Source: Paramylibacter ulvae
GTDB lineage: Bacteria > Pseudomonadota > Alphaproteobacteria > Rhodobacterales > Rhodobacteraceae
Length of the DNA stretch: 64,000 nt
Direction of reading: 5' to 3'
Assembly: GCF_014652655.1 (NCBI RefSeq)
Contig: NZ_BMZF01000009.1
Coordinates: forward strand, 1-64,000
Shown: positions 35,955 to 44,716 of the stretch, piece after piece
Numbering within the stretch: the first letter of the stretch is position 1
Layout: every line of letters starts with the position of its first letter
The notes under the pieces: model-generated
The model's input: the letters and a program-made list of their open reading frames with translations, nothing else
Databases searched by the model: none
What the model was told of the DNA's origin: nothing
Position numbers and translations under genes: made by a program

Positions 35955-36547
35955 ACAAACATCTTTTCATCATGTTGAAAGAACCCCAAGCAGGGCGGGT
36001 AAAAACACGTCTTGGCGCGGATTTGGGGATGACACGCGCGGCGTGGTGGTTTCGCCATCAATCGCGCGATTTGATCAGGCGTTTATCAAATGATCGTCGT
36101 TGGCGCACGGTACTGGCGGTGGCACCCGATCATGCAGGTTTGCAAAGCCGTATTTGGCCAAACCATTTACCCAAATGGCCACAGGGACGTGGGGATTTGG
36201 GCGATCGTATGGGGCGTATTTTCCGCCATGCACCAAATGGAGCAGTCGTGATTATCGGTGCCGATATTCCGAATATCACGCCCGAACTGATTGATCGCGC
36301 ATTTCGCGCACTTGGCGATCACAACGCGGTTTTTGGCGCGGCGCCTGATGGGGGATATTGGTTGATCGGGTTGAAACGCGGCGCAAAATCCGTACCACGA
36401 GGTTTGTTTGACAATGTGCGCTGGTCAAGTGAACACACACTTGCAGATACAAAAGCGACGCTGGCAGATGCAAGCGTCGCTTATATTGATGTCTTACAGG
36501 ATGTTGATCATCTGTCTGATTTACAGGTGATCAAGGGCGATCAATAA
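35951..36547 (+). CDS. DUF2064 / TIGR04282-type glycosyltransferase-like protein
   Basis: A 198-residue GT-A fold protein with the N-terminus [19 protein letters not shown] and the motif [20 protein letters not shown], typical of the DUF2064 (cobalamin guanylyltransferase-like) family that includes an arsenosugar-biosynthesis subfamily. Real substrates are undefined for most members. It starts with GTG overlapping the dapE stop by 4 bases, showing coupling, and converges with the next minus-strand gene with a 7-base overlap. No arsenic genes are near, so the arsenosugar label should not be taken literally. Confidence 0.8.
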   Translation: MNKHLFIMLKEPQAGRVKTRLGADLGMTRAAWWFRHQSRDLIRRLSNDRRWRTVLAVAPDHAGLQSRIWPNHLPKWPQGRGDLGDRMGRIFRHAPNGAVVIIGADIPNITPELIDRAFRALGDHNAVFGAAPDGGYWLIGLKRGAKSVPRGLFDNVRWSSEHTLADTKATLADASVAYIDVLQDVDHLSDLQVIKGDQ

Positions 36548-37113
36548 TTTACATCGCCACCTTCGACCTTTTTGGAAAATTCAGTGCTGCCACCGGCAGC
36601 CAGAATTTTGGATTGTGAAACCCATTTGTCGCGGGTTACGCGGCCTTTGAAGCCTTCCAAATTCGCGTCGACCCACGCAACCTCGTTTGGGGTCCAATTG
36701 GCGATTTGATCGAAATGATAAAAGCCAAGCTTATTGCACAGCTGTTCCATCTTTTTACCAACACCTTTGATCTGTTTCAGATCATCGGCAACGCCACCGC
36801 GAGGGCCATCCAATGCATCGGGGCGGGTACCTTCGCCAGTGCCTTCGATAACGCCATCACCATCGAAATCCTCTGACATATCAACGGATACTGCAGATGC
36901 TGCGACTGGTGTGGATTTGGCATTGCGACAATCATCCAAATCGGCCTGACATTCATCAAGATCGGCGCGGCATCCGTTTAATTGGGCTTGCAACGTATCA
37001 ATATGGCGTCGTGACCGCCCCCAGATCAACCAACCAACGAACAATCCAAGCAATGCCGCCAAGGCAAGCAAAATCCACCATTCCGAGAGTAAAAATCCCC
37101 ATTCTTTAAACAT
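36541..37113 (-). CDS. Membrane-anchored helix-hairpin-helix (H3TH-like) protein
   Basis: A 190-residue protein. A membrane helix (about 12-31, WWILLALAALLGLFVGWLIW) is followed by a coiled, Cys/Asp-rich segment (LNGCRADLDECQADLDDC), an acidic linker (DFDGDGVIEGTG), and a C-terminal helix-hairpin-helix domain (DDLKQIKGVGKKMEQLCNKLG ... ANLEGFKGRVTRDKWVSQSK). The last part matches the COG3743-like 'predicted 5' DNA nuclease/H3TH' domains often fused to quinone-oxidoreductase or ribosomal proteins. Function is unknown. AAGGAGAC precedes ATG 37113. It is 30 bases downstream of the OmpA-like gene on the same strand and probably in its operon. Confidence 0.7.
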   Translation of the reverse strand: MFKEWGFLLSEWWILLALAALLGLFVGWLIWGRSRRHIDTLQAQLNGCRADLDECQADLDDCRNAKSTPVAASAVSVDMSEDFDGDGVIEGTGEGTRPDALDGPRGGVADDLKQIKGVGKKMEQLCNKLGFYHFDQIANWTPNEVAWVDANLEGFKGRVTRDKWVSQSKILAAGGSTEFSKKVEGGDVNY

Positions 37114-37143
37114 AATTTGTCTCCTTTTGGGTTGGCATTCGCC

Positions 37144-39369
37144 TTAGTTCTGATTCCAAGTAAAGGTCGTGCGCCGATTGGTGGCTTGGCCTTCTTCTGT
37201 TTCGTTTGACGCGATTGGGTCGGTTTCACCGTAGCCTTTGGCACTTATTGCTGATGCATCCACACCACGTTCAACCAGTGCTGCAACAACAGATGATGCG
37301 CGCTCAAGGCTTAACTGCGCGTTATATTCTGCACTTCCTCGGCTGTCGGTATGTCCGCCAACCTCGAGAGAGATACCCTGTTCAATACATACTCGCAAAA
37401 TTTCGGCTAATTGATCAATCAATTCAATCGAACTTGGGTCAAGGTCTGCTTTGGCGGTAACAAAGTTGATTTTTGCACCTTTCAACGCATCGGTGGTGCG
37501 CTGTTGGCATGTTGCCAAGGTTGGCAATGCGACATCCTCTGTCTGTGGTGCGGGATCGGGTTCTGGTTCTGGTTGGGAAATCACAGGTTCTGGTTTTGGC
37601 TCTTCTGGTTTTACCAGCCAAAAACAATCTTGGTACACTTCCGATTTGCCAGTTTGTTCATTCACACGTTCGGAACCATTTGCAGGTTCTTGTTGGGATA
37701 CTTGCAATGAAATATCCGCATTTTCACCAAAGGCTGTGATCATTTCCGCTTTGGTCTCTTCCAATCGGCACGCCTGTCCGGGACGAAGCACAGCAGAAAG
37801 TTCTGTAAAATCCGTTCCAATTGATGCCTTCGCGGTTTCAAAGGTCGGAACCCAGCCCCCAATTGCCATCAGGCGGGTTTTGATTTCATCTTTGCCGCTT
37901 AATCGGCTGGGTGTGATGCCACCCGATACGCTTGCAAGCCCCAATGCGCCTGCGACTTCGCCATCGGTCAATCCGTTTGGTGCTTTGCCAGAAATGGTGC
38001 CATTGGCGCCTTCGCCATAATCAAACGAAATAACCGCTGGCGCCCCATCGTCAAGCGCGGTCAAATGAAGTTCCACATCATATCCCTGTGGTACTTTGCC
38101 AATTTGCGTTGCCACATTATCGGCGGCATTTGGATTTTCGACCGTGCCCGTTAACGTCAATTTGCGATCAACGATGGTTAATTCACCGTCTTCTAATCCG
38201 TTAAGTGCATCTACACCTGCACCAACAAAGGCAGGCCAGTTTTCATCGGGCATTCCAGCCGCAAGTTGTAGATTTTCGGCTTGATCACCGATAAATTCTG
38301 CAATGTCTTCACGCACGGATTCGTCTGGGATGAAACCAGCATAATCAATTTGCTCGCCGTTTTTTGAACCGCGAAATGTATATTCGTCCAGCGGTTTGAC
38401 GGTGAGATCTGCATTTGCGGTGTAACCATGTGGTAAATCGTTCAGGGCAGATTGAATGGCCAGTGCAACCGTTGGATTTGCCGCTTCGCCTGTGATGGTC
38501 AGGGTGCGATCTACAATGCTCATTTCACCAATGGTTAATTGTTCTAATGCATCCGCACCTTTGCCAACAAATGCCGGCCAATTTTCATCGGGCATACCAA
38601 ATGCAGGTTTTAATTGTGCATCGGTACCGATCATATCGGTAAATTCACCAGCGGCATCGACGGACGGTATCAAACCCTGAAATGCGATCCCATCGGTTGT
38701 TTTTTGGCCATCAAAAACATAGGGGCGGGTCGGTGTGACATCAATATTTACATTTGCCGCATACCCATCTGGTAACACGTCAAACAATTGCGCAACGCCA
38801 TCGCGATTTTCGAGGTTTTCCGCCAACCCAGTCAGCGTAATATTGCGATTGGAAATATCAAGTTTTGCGTTTGTAAGTGCCCCCAGCGCGCCAAAGGATT
38901 TTTTTACGACATTTGGCCATTCGTTGTCGGGCATCCCAGACGCAAGCGAAAGTGTTTCGCTTGTGATTTCACCGCTAAATGTGTCGTTGCGTGGGGTGTT
39001 TCCTGAATAGGTGACATTGCCATCATCAGTTTTTTCGGCATGAAACGCATAGGGTGACGCAATGTCCATCAAAGTGATGTTGTCATTGACGACACGGCGT
39101 CCTTCGACGTCATTTAATGCGGATAATATTGCGTCTTTCTGGTCTTGATTCTCGGCCAGGCCATTGGCGGTGATATCGCGCCCCGATACATGGGTTTCAA
39201 CCAATGTCGCCGTAACAGGGATGCTATCAGCGGCAGATTGGGCAACGAATGTTTCGATTTCCTTTGTATCTTTGCCAAAATTCCAATGTGTCAGTATTTT
39301 GCCCGTTCCAACAAAACCCAAAAACAAATATCCCAAAACTAGGATTAATATTCCGATCACGGTACGCAA
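37144..39369 (-). CDS. OmpA-domain envelope protein with three ~113-residue repeats
   Basis: A 741-residue protein: an N-terminal membrane helix (VIGILILVLGYLFLG), a BON-like segment (about 35-105), then three repeats marked by GMPDNEWPNVV, GMPDENWPAFVGKG and GMPDENWPAFVGAG, about 113 residues apart. After that come a Cys-containing linker with a Pro/Glu-rich stretch and a C-terminal OmpA peptidoglycan-binding domain (EVGGHTDSRGSAEYNAQLS, SAKGYGETDPIASN). It probably spans from inner membrane to cell wall. TTG 39369 is favoured since GGGGAG lies 7 bases before it; a TTG at 39384 is possible. The following gene is likely co-transcribed. Confidence 0.82.
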   Translation of the reverse strand: MRTVIGILILVLGYLFLGFVGTGKILTHWNFGKDTKEIETFVAQSAADSIPVTATLVETHVSGRDITANGLAENQDQKDAILSALNDVEGRRVVNDNITLMDIASPYAFHAEKTDDGNVTYSGNTPRNDTFSGEITSETLSLASGMPDNEWPNVVKKSFGALGALTNAKLDISNRNITLTGLAENLENRDGVAQLFDVLPDGYAANVNIDVTPTRPYVFDGQKTTDGIAFQGLIPSVDAAGEFTDMIGTDAQLKPAFGMPDENWPAFVGKGADALEQLTIGEMSIVDRTLTITGEAANPTVALAIQSALNDLPHGYTANADLTVKPLDEYTFRGSKNGEQIDYAGFIPDESVREDIAEFIGDQAENLQLAAGMPDENWPAFVGAGVDALNGLEDGELTIVDRKLTLTGTVENPNAADNVATQIGKVPQGYDVELHLTALDDGAPAVISFDYGEGANGTISGKAPNGLTDGEVAGALGLASVSGGITPSRLSGKDEIKTRLMAIGGWVPTFETAKASIGTDFTELSAVLRPGQACRLEETKAEMITAFGENADISLQVSQQEPANGSERVNEQTGKSEVYQDCFWLVKPEEPKPEPVISQPEPEPDPAPQTEDVALPTLATCQQRTTDALKGAKINFVTAKADLDPSSIELIDQLAEILRVCIEQGISLEVGGHTDSRGSAEYNAQLSLERASSVVAALVERGVDASAISAKGYGETDPIASNETEEGQATNRRTTFTWNQN

Positions 39370-39537
39370 GATGGCTCTCCCCAATATTATAAGCCTAATT
39401 ATGAAGTAAATTTAGGAAGTTCACGTCCACGTTACAAGTATTAAGGTGTGGATGTTAATTTTACCAATCGGCGGTCATTTGATCATCGCCCGTTAAATTG
39501 CAATGACCCCATAGATTTTGCATGTTAAGCAACGGGT

Positions 39538-41790
39538 ATGAAAAAACTTCCTACCAAAGACGAAATCCTGAATTGGATCGCCGAGAACCCCACAAAAACC
39601 AACAAACGCGACATCGGGCGTGCATTTGGGATCAAGGGTGCTGCGCGTATCGATTTGAAACGCATGCTGAAAGAATTGACCGCCGAGGGGCATTTGCAAA
39701 AAGAAAAGCGCACGTTTCACGACCCAAATGGATTACCACCGGTATCGGTTCTACGATCTTTGGGACCGGATAAGGACGGCGATGTTTGGGCGGAAGCCTT
39801 GGAATGGAATGGTGATGGCGATCCACCTCGTATCCACATTTTACCAAGCAAAGGCGAAGCCTCCCCCGCCAAAGGTCAACAAGTGTTGTGCCGCCTCTCG
39901 CCGAGCACGCAGGACGATGTCACCTATGATGCGCGGATCATTCGCAAATTAAGCGAAGGACCAGAACTGTTCGTTGGGATTTATCGCACGGGTTCAGAGG
40001 GCGGGCGCATCATGCCCGTGGATAAAAAACGCGATCGCGAATGGCGTGTTGCGGACAAAGATTCCAATGGTGCCAAAGACGGTGAACTGGTCGAGGCACA
40101 GCAATCTGGCCCCAAGGGGCGCATGGGTTTGCCATCGGCGCGGATTGTGGAACGTCTTGGGGATCCGATGGCGCCCAAATCAATTTCTCTGATCGCGATT
40201 TACCAACATGAAATCCCCGATCATTTCCCCGATGATGTGGTGGCCGAGGCTGAGAATGCCCAACCCGTAGAATTGGGCGATCGCACCGATTTGCGTCATC
40301 TGCCATTATTTACAATTGATCCATCCGATGCGCGCGATCATGACGATGCGATTTGTGCCGCCCCCGATGATGATCCAAAAAACGAAGGCGGGCATATTGT
40401 ATGGGTCGCCATCGCCGATGTTGCACATTACGTGCGGGCGGGTTCGCCGCTGGATAAAGAAGCGCGCAACCGTGGTAATTCATCCTATTTCCCCGATCGC
40501 GTTGTGCCGATGTTGCCTGATGCGTTATCCGGCGACCTGTGTTCACTGCACGAAGGTGTGGATCGCGCCTGTATGGCGGTGCGGATCGTTTTGGATTCCA
40601 AAGGTGAAAAATTGCACCACGAATTCCATCGCGGTTTGATGCGCTCACCGGCATCGTTATCCTATGAACAAGCACAAGCCGCACATGAAGGGCGATATGA
40701 TGACGCCACGAAACCGTTGGCGGGGCCGATTGCAGATCTGTTTGCTGCGTATGCGAGCGCGACCAAGGCTCGCAATAAACGCCAGCCGTTGAATCTCGAT
40801 CTGCCTGAACGTAAAATTGTTTTGTCTGACGAGGGCGTGGTGTTGTCGGTTGATTTTCGCGCGCGTTTCGATGCGCATAAATTGGTCGAAGAATTCATGG
40901 TCACGGCAAATGTCTGTGCGGCAGAAACGCTTGAATCTAAACGCACAGAATTGCTGTATCGCGTTCACGAAGAACCAAGCCCAGAAAAGCTAGACGCACT
41001 GCGCGAGGTTGCAGATGCTGCGGGTATGACGCTTGCCAAGGGGCAGGTATTGAAAACCCAACATATCAATAAATTGCTAGAGGCAGCCAAAGATTCCGAA
41101 GACGCCGAAGTTATCAATATGTCTGTGCTGCGTTCCATGACCCAAGCGTATTACGCACCCGTTAATTTTGGTCACTTTGGTTTAAACTTAAAACGCTATG
41201 CGCATTTCACATCGCCTATTCGTCGCTATGCCGATTTGATCGTCCATCGTGCATTGGTAACGGCACATGGGTTTGGCGATGATGGACTGCGCCCCGAAGA
41301 TATCGAACAGCTCAAGGAAACGGGTGAATGGATTTCGCAAACTGAACGTCGATCGATGTTGGCTGAACGCGATACAACGGATCGATATCTAGCGGCATTT
41401 CTGGCCGAACGGGTTGGTAATGAATTTGAAGGCCGCGTCAGCGGCATCGCGAAATTCGGCTTGTTTGTGAAACTGAATGAAACGGGCGCAGATGGGATCA
41501 TTCCGTTGGCGAATTTGGGGCGTGAATATTGGCGATATATCGAACGAGATGGCTCGCTCAAGGGCGAGGATTCTGGGCGTATTATTCAGGTTGGTATGCC
41601 GTGCAAGGTAAGCCTTGTTGATGCAACGGCGGTCACTGGTGGTTTGACACTTGAAATGTTGGAGCTTGACGGGAAACCAATGCCCAAGGGCAGTTCGCGC
41701 GCGCGTTCAAAGGGTGGAGCACGGCGCAATCTGGTTAAGGCGAAATCAAAATCCGCCAAGCACCGACGCAAAGTAAAACGCAGCCGCTAA
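39538..41790 (+). CDS. rnr: Ribonuclease R
   Basis: A 750-residue RNase II-family exoribonuclease. An N-terminal winged-helix (KDEILNWIAENPTKTNKRDI) and cold-shock domains precede the RNB domain with the metal-binding DPSDARDHDDAICA (catalytic aspartates). An S1 domain follows (FEGRVSGIAKFGLFVKL), and the tail is Lys/Arg-rich. It degrades structured RNA 3' to 5' and acts with SmpB/tmRNA on non-stop mRNA and in rRNA quality control. smpB lies 12 kb away. Its 3' end overlaps the converging DUF1801 gene by 4 bases. Confidence 0.95.
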   Translation: MKKLPTKDEILNWIAENPTKTNKRDIGRAFGIKGAARIDLKRMLKELTAEGHLQKEKRTFHDPNGLPPVSVLRSLGPDKDGDVWAEALEWNGDGDPPRIHILPSKGEASPAKGQQVLCRLSPSTQDDVTYDARIIRKLSEGPELFVGIYRTGSEGGRIMPVDKKRDREWRVADKDSNGAKDGELVEAQQSGPKGRMGLPSARIVERLGDPMAPKSISLIAIYQHEIPDHFPDDVVAEAENAQPVELGDRTDLRHLPLFTIDPSDARDHDDAICAAPDDDPKNEGGHIVWVAIADVAHYVRAGSPLDKEARNRGNSSYFPDRVVPMLPDALSGDLCSLHEGVDRACMAVRIVLDSKGEKLHHEFHRGLMRSPASLSYEQAQAAHEGRYDDATKPLAGPIADLFAAYASATKARNKRQPLNLDLPERKIVLSDEGVVLSVDFRARFDAHKLVEEFMVTANVCAAETLESKRTELLYRVHEEPSPEKLDALREVADAAGMTLAKGQVLKTQHINKLLEAAKDSEDAEVINMSVLRSMTQAYYAPVNFGHFGLNLKRYAHFTSPIRRYADLIVHRALVTAHGFGDDGLRPEDIEQLKETGEWISQTERRSMLAERDTTDRYLAAFLAERVGNEFEGRVSGIAKFGLFVKLNETGADGIIPLANLGREYWRYIERDGSLKGEDSGRIIQVGMPCKVSLVDATAVTGGLTLEMLELDGKPMPKGSSRARSKGGARRNLVKAKSKSAKHRRKVKRSR

Positions 41791-42188
41791 TTGCGTTTCA
41801 ATTTATACGTCAGAGCATGTTCAATCATCAATCGAAGCTTGTCCGGTTGAATATCGTTTTCAGTTTCAAACAAAACCCCGCGATTGCCGTCAAAGCGAAA
41901 GTCGGGGCCAAAGGTCTGTGTAAAATTGGAGATGACATTGCTTTGGCAGTGGGTAAACAACCCAAAACCGCCCGATTTGGGAACGCCGATACGCAATGCA
42001 GTTCCGATCGGGGAAATGTATGACGGTTGCCCCCAGCGGAGGCATTCGGTGATGTTATCGACATCCGCGAGTTGCGCACCCGTCGTCAAAATTAGGTCGC
42101 GCAGGCGATTTGCACCTTCATGCACATTTTCGGGAAAGCTTGCATAGGCCTGTTCAATTTGCGGGTTTGAAATTGGATATTTCATCAT
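41787..42188 (-). CDS. DUF1801 domain protein
   Basis: A 133-residue YdhG-like protein of the DUF1801 family (LRDLILTTGAQLADVDNITECLRWGQPSYI...GVPKSGGFGLF). Such proteins have a small mixed alpha/beta fold of unknown function, often found as single genes. ATG 42188 and ATG 42185 are equally possible. There are no predicted membrane helices or catalytic motifs. It converges with rnr and diverges from the transglycosylase gene. Confidence 0.78.
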   Translation of the reverse strand: MMKYPISNPQIEQAYASFPENVHEGANRLRDLILTTGAQLADVDNITECLRWGQPSYISPIGTALRIGVPKSGGFGLFTHCQSNVISNFTQTFGPDFRFDGNRGVLFETENDIQPDKLRLMIEHALTYKLKRN

Positions 42189-42264
42189 TACCTGTCCATC
42201 GGGTCATGTCGCAAACAGGATAAGCGACTATTCGCATTGTGATCAAACAGTATGTTTTTGCGCT

Positions 42265-42292
42265 TTGGTCTTGGCGCAAGAATCGCTAGACT
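42265..42292 (+). promoter_or_regulatory. Putative promoter of the MltB-type gene
   Basis: TTGGTC (42265-42270) and TAGACT (42287-42292) with 16 bases between them, 38 bases before the ATG at 42330. A moderate sigma-70-like match. Confidence 0.35.
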
Positions 42293-42329
42293 GATAAAAA
42301 ATATAACAAATCCCGAGCAGGAGATTTTG

Positions 42330-43580
42330 ATGAAACAGGTGATGTTAGGCGGTGCTGCCGCGCTATTTTTGGCGATTCCAAATTTTGGTATCGCGGGCGA
42401 AACGGGCAATTTTAATTCACAGGAAAATATCGTTGTGGCGCAAACACAGGCGGGATTTGAGCGTTGGGTAAAATCCTTTCGCGCCAAGGCATTGACCAAA
42501 GGCGTGTCTGCGAAAACATATGACCGTGCATTTCGCGGCGTGAAATTAAACCAAACCGTGATTGGTTATGATCGTAAACAGGCGGAATTTTCGCGCCAGA
42601 TTTGGGATTATCTTGATACCGCAACATCCCCCAAACGTGTAACCAATGGTCAAAAGAAATTTAGATCAGAACGCAACACGTTGAAAAAGATCGAGGCGCG
42701 ATATGGCGTCGATGCTGAGGTCGTTGTTGCAATTTGGGGCTTGGAATCGTCTTACGGCGAAAACATGGGCGATATTAATATTATCGAGGCTTTGGCCACA
42801 CTTGCCTATGAGGGACGACGCCAAAAATTTGGTGAAACCCAATTGCTTGAAGCGCTGCGTATTATTCAGCGCGGGGATATTACCCCCAAGCGCATGAATG
42901 GGTCTTGGGCGGGTGCAATGGGGCACACACAATTTATTCCAACCAGCTATCAGGCATATGCACAAGATTTCACAGGTGATGGTAAACGTAATGTCTGGGA
43001 TCCGCGAAACCCATCGGATGCATTGGCATCCACCGCGAATTATTTGAAAAAATTCGGCTGGGTCAAAGGCCAACCATGGGGGTTAGAGGTGACATTGCCA
43101 TCTGGTTTCAATTATGGCAACGCGAGCCTTAAGGTGAACGCAACACCTGCACGTTGGACGGAATTGGGTGTGCGATTGGTGAATGGTGGACGCATTCCAA
43201 ATCATGGCCAAGGATCGATTTTTCTGCCTGCGGGTGCGGATGGCCCTGCATTTGTTGTGTTCAAAAACTTTGGTGTAATCAAACGATATAACAACGCGAA
43301 TTCATATGCGATGGCCGTAGGGCATTTGGCGGATAAAATCACAGGCGGCGGTGAATTTGCGCGCGAATGGCCACGTGGACCCGGTGCGTTAAAGCTTGCG
43401 CAAAAGATCGAGGTTCAGGAACGTTTGAACAAGGCGGGTTTTGATGTCGGTGATGCCGACGGTATTTTGGGGCCTAACACCATTGACGCCGTCAGCGCAT
43501 TTCAAAGATCGCTTGGCATTGTGCCCGACGGTAAGGCAAACCAAGATTTGTTGAATTTGCTGCGCAAGCGTACGCGTTAA
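42330..43580 (+). CDS. MltB-type lytic murein transglycosylase with peptidoglycan-binding domain
   Basis: A 416-residue periplasmic enzyme. It has a signal peptide (MKQVMLGGAAALFLAIPNFGIAG), then an SLT_2 domain with catalytic Glu in VAIWGLESSYGENMG and the GSWAGAMGHTQFIPTSYQAYAQD segment. The C-terminal PG_binding_1 domain has VQERLNKAGFDVGDADGILGPNTIDAVSAFQ. It cleaves the glycan chain to leave 1,6-anhydro-muramic acid. CAGGAG before ATG 42330 decides the start. No lipobox cysteine is present, so it is soluble rather than membrane-anchored like E. coli MltB. Confidence 0.92.
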   Translation: MKQVMLGGAAALFLAIPNFGIAGETGNFNSQENIVVAQTQAGFERWVKSFRAKALTKGVSAKTYDRAFRGVKLNQTVIGYDRKQAEFSRQIWDYLDTATSPKRVTNGQKKFRSERNTLKKIEARYGVDAEVVVAIWGLESSYGENMGDINIIEALATLAYEGRRQKFGETQLLEALRIIQRGDITPKRMNGSWAGAMGHTQFIPTSYQAYAQDFTGDGKRNVWDPRNPSDALASTANYLKKFGWVKGQPWGLEVTLPSGFNYGNASLKVNATPARWTELGVRLVNGGRIPNHGQGSIFLPAGADGPAFVVFKNFGVIKRYNNANSYAMAVGHLADKITGGGEFAREWPRGPGALKLAQKIEVQERLNKAGFDVGDADGILGPNTIDAVSAFQRSLGIVPDGKANQDLLNLLRKRTR

Positions 43581-44653
43581 TCGTTGCCCCAGTCGGCGGA
43601 TTGCATTTCGCGCAGACGGCTGGCGGTGCGTTCAAATTCAAACGCGCCGCGCCCAGTTGTGTAAAGCTGTTCTGGCTCTGTCGCGGCGGAGGCAATCAGT
43701 TTTGTTTTCGCTTCATAGAGTGCATCGATCAATGTGACGAACCGCTTTGCTTCGTTGTTCTTCGCCGATGACAATTCGGGGATGTCGGTTACGATCAACA
43801 GCTTGACCGATTTCGCAATTTCCAAATAATCACCAGGGCCAAGTGGTTTGCCACACAGATCATTAAAGCTGGCCATTGCCGTGCTGTTATTATGAAACGG
43901 CAATGTAATTTCGCGCCCCTTGCGTTTTAAAACCAATTGGGTGGATTGCCCGCCGGACAGGTCATCCCAAAGCGCATCGATCTGTTTTTGCGCGGCATTA
44001 TCATGTGGCGTAAAATATAGCTGTTCATCCGCCAAACGATTTTGGCGATGATCGGTTTCGCTATCCAGATTATGCATCACCAGATAATCTTGGATCAAAT
44101 CAATAAACGGCACAAACAATTGTCGGTTTAATCCGTTTTTATACAGATCATTTGGATGACGGTTGGACGTGGTTACAACAATCACGCCTGCCTCGAACAG
44201 ATGCTCGAACAAACGCCCAACGATCATCGCATCGGCGATATCGGTAATCTGCATTTCATCAAAACAGAGCAATGACGCCTCGGCGACGATTTTTTGGGCA
44301 ACGGGATTGATTGCATCTTCGACACCTGTTTTACGCACGGCGTGCAGGCTGTCTTGGATTTCTTGCATAAAGGCGTGGAAATGAACGCGGCGTTTGCGTT
44401 TAATTGGCGCTGTGTCAAAAAACAAATCCATCAACATGGATTTGCCACGCCCCACACCGCCATACATATACAGTCCCTTGGGGCGTGGTGGTGCAACCCC
44501 GAACAAACCTGACAACAACCATTTGGATTTAGGTTTATAATCGACAAGTTGTTCGTGCAGGTTTTGCAATGCAGTTAGGGCGTGCCGCTGCGCCGCATCA
44601 TCGGTTAATTCACCACACTCCACACGTTGATCATATGTTGCAATTGGCGTCAT
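43577..44653 (-). CDS. zapE: Cell division ATPase ZapE (AFG1-like)
   Basis: A 358-residue AFG1-family P-loop ATPase: Walker A GGVGRGKSMLMDLFF, Walker B LLCFDEMQITD, arginine-rich sensor segments and the VHFHAFMQEIQD motif typical of ZapE/AFG1. In E. coli ZapE binds FtsZ and helps division under stress. ATG 44653 is used; the longer in-frame start at 44737 would overlap the divergent transporter. It overlaps the preceding transglycosylase tail by 4 bases. In many alphaproteobacteria it is next to citric-acid-cycle genes, so this setting is different. Confidence 0.9.
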   Translation of the reverse strand: MTPIATYDQRVECGELTDDAAQRHALTALQNLHEQLVDYKPKSKWLLSGLFGVAPPRPKGLYMYGGVGRGKSMLMDLFFDTAPIKRKRRVHFHAFMQEIQDSLHAVRKTGVEDAINPVAQKIVAEASLLCFDEMQITDIADAMIVGRLFEHLFEAGVIVVTTSNRHPNDLYKNGLNRQLFVPFIDLIQDYLVMHNLDSETDHRQNRLADEQLYFTPHDNAAQKQIDALWDDLSGGQSTQLVLKRKGREITLPFHNNSTAMASFNDLCGKPLGPGDYLEIAKSVKLLIVTDIPELSSAKNNEAKRFVTLIDALYEAKTKLIASAATEPEQLYTTGRGAFEFERTASRLREMQSADWGND

Positions 44654-44716
44654 GAAAATTGTAACCCTTACAAAAATCTCTTTGACCTCAGATAACAACT
44701 TGCGCATCGTGTCACA

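Noticed and set aside
35951-36547. Arsenosugar biosynthesis role for the DUF2064 protein
   Set aside because: No arsenic methylation, radical SAM or transport genes nearby; the family label is broader than that role.
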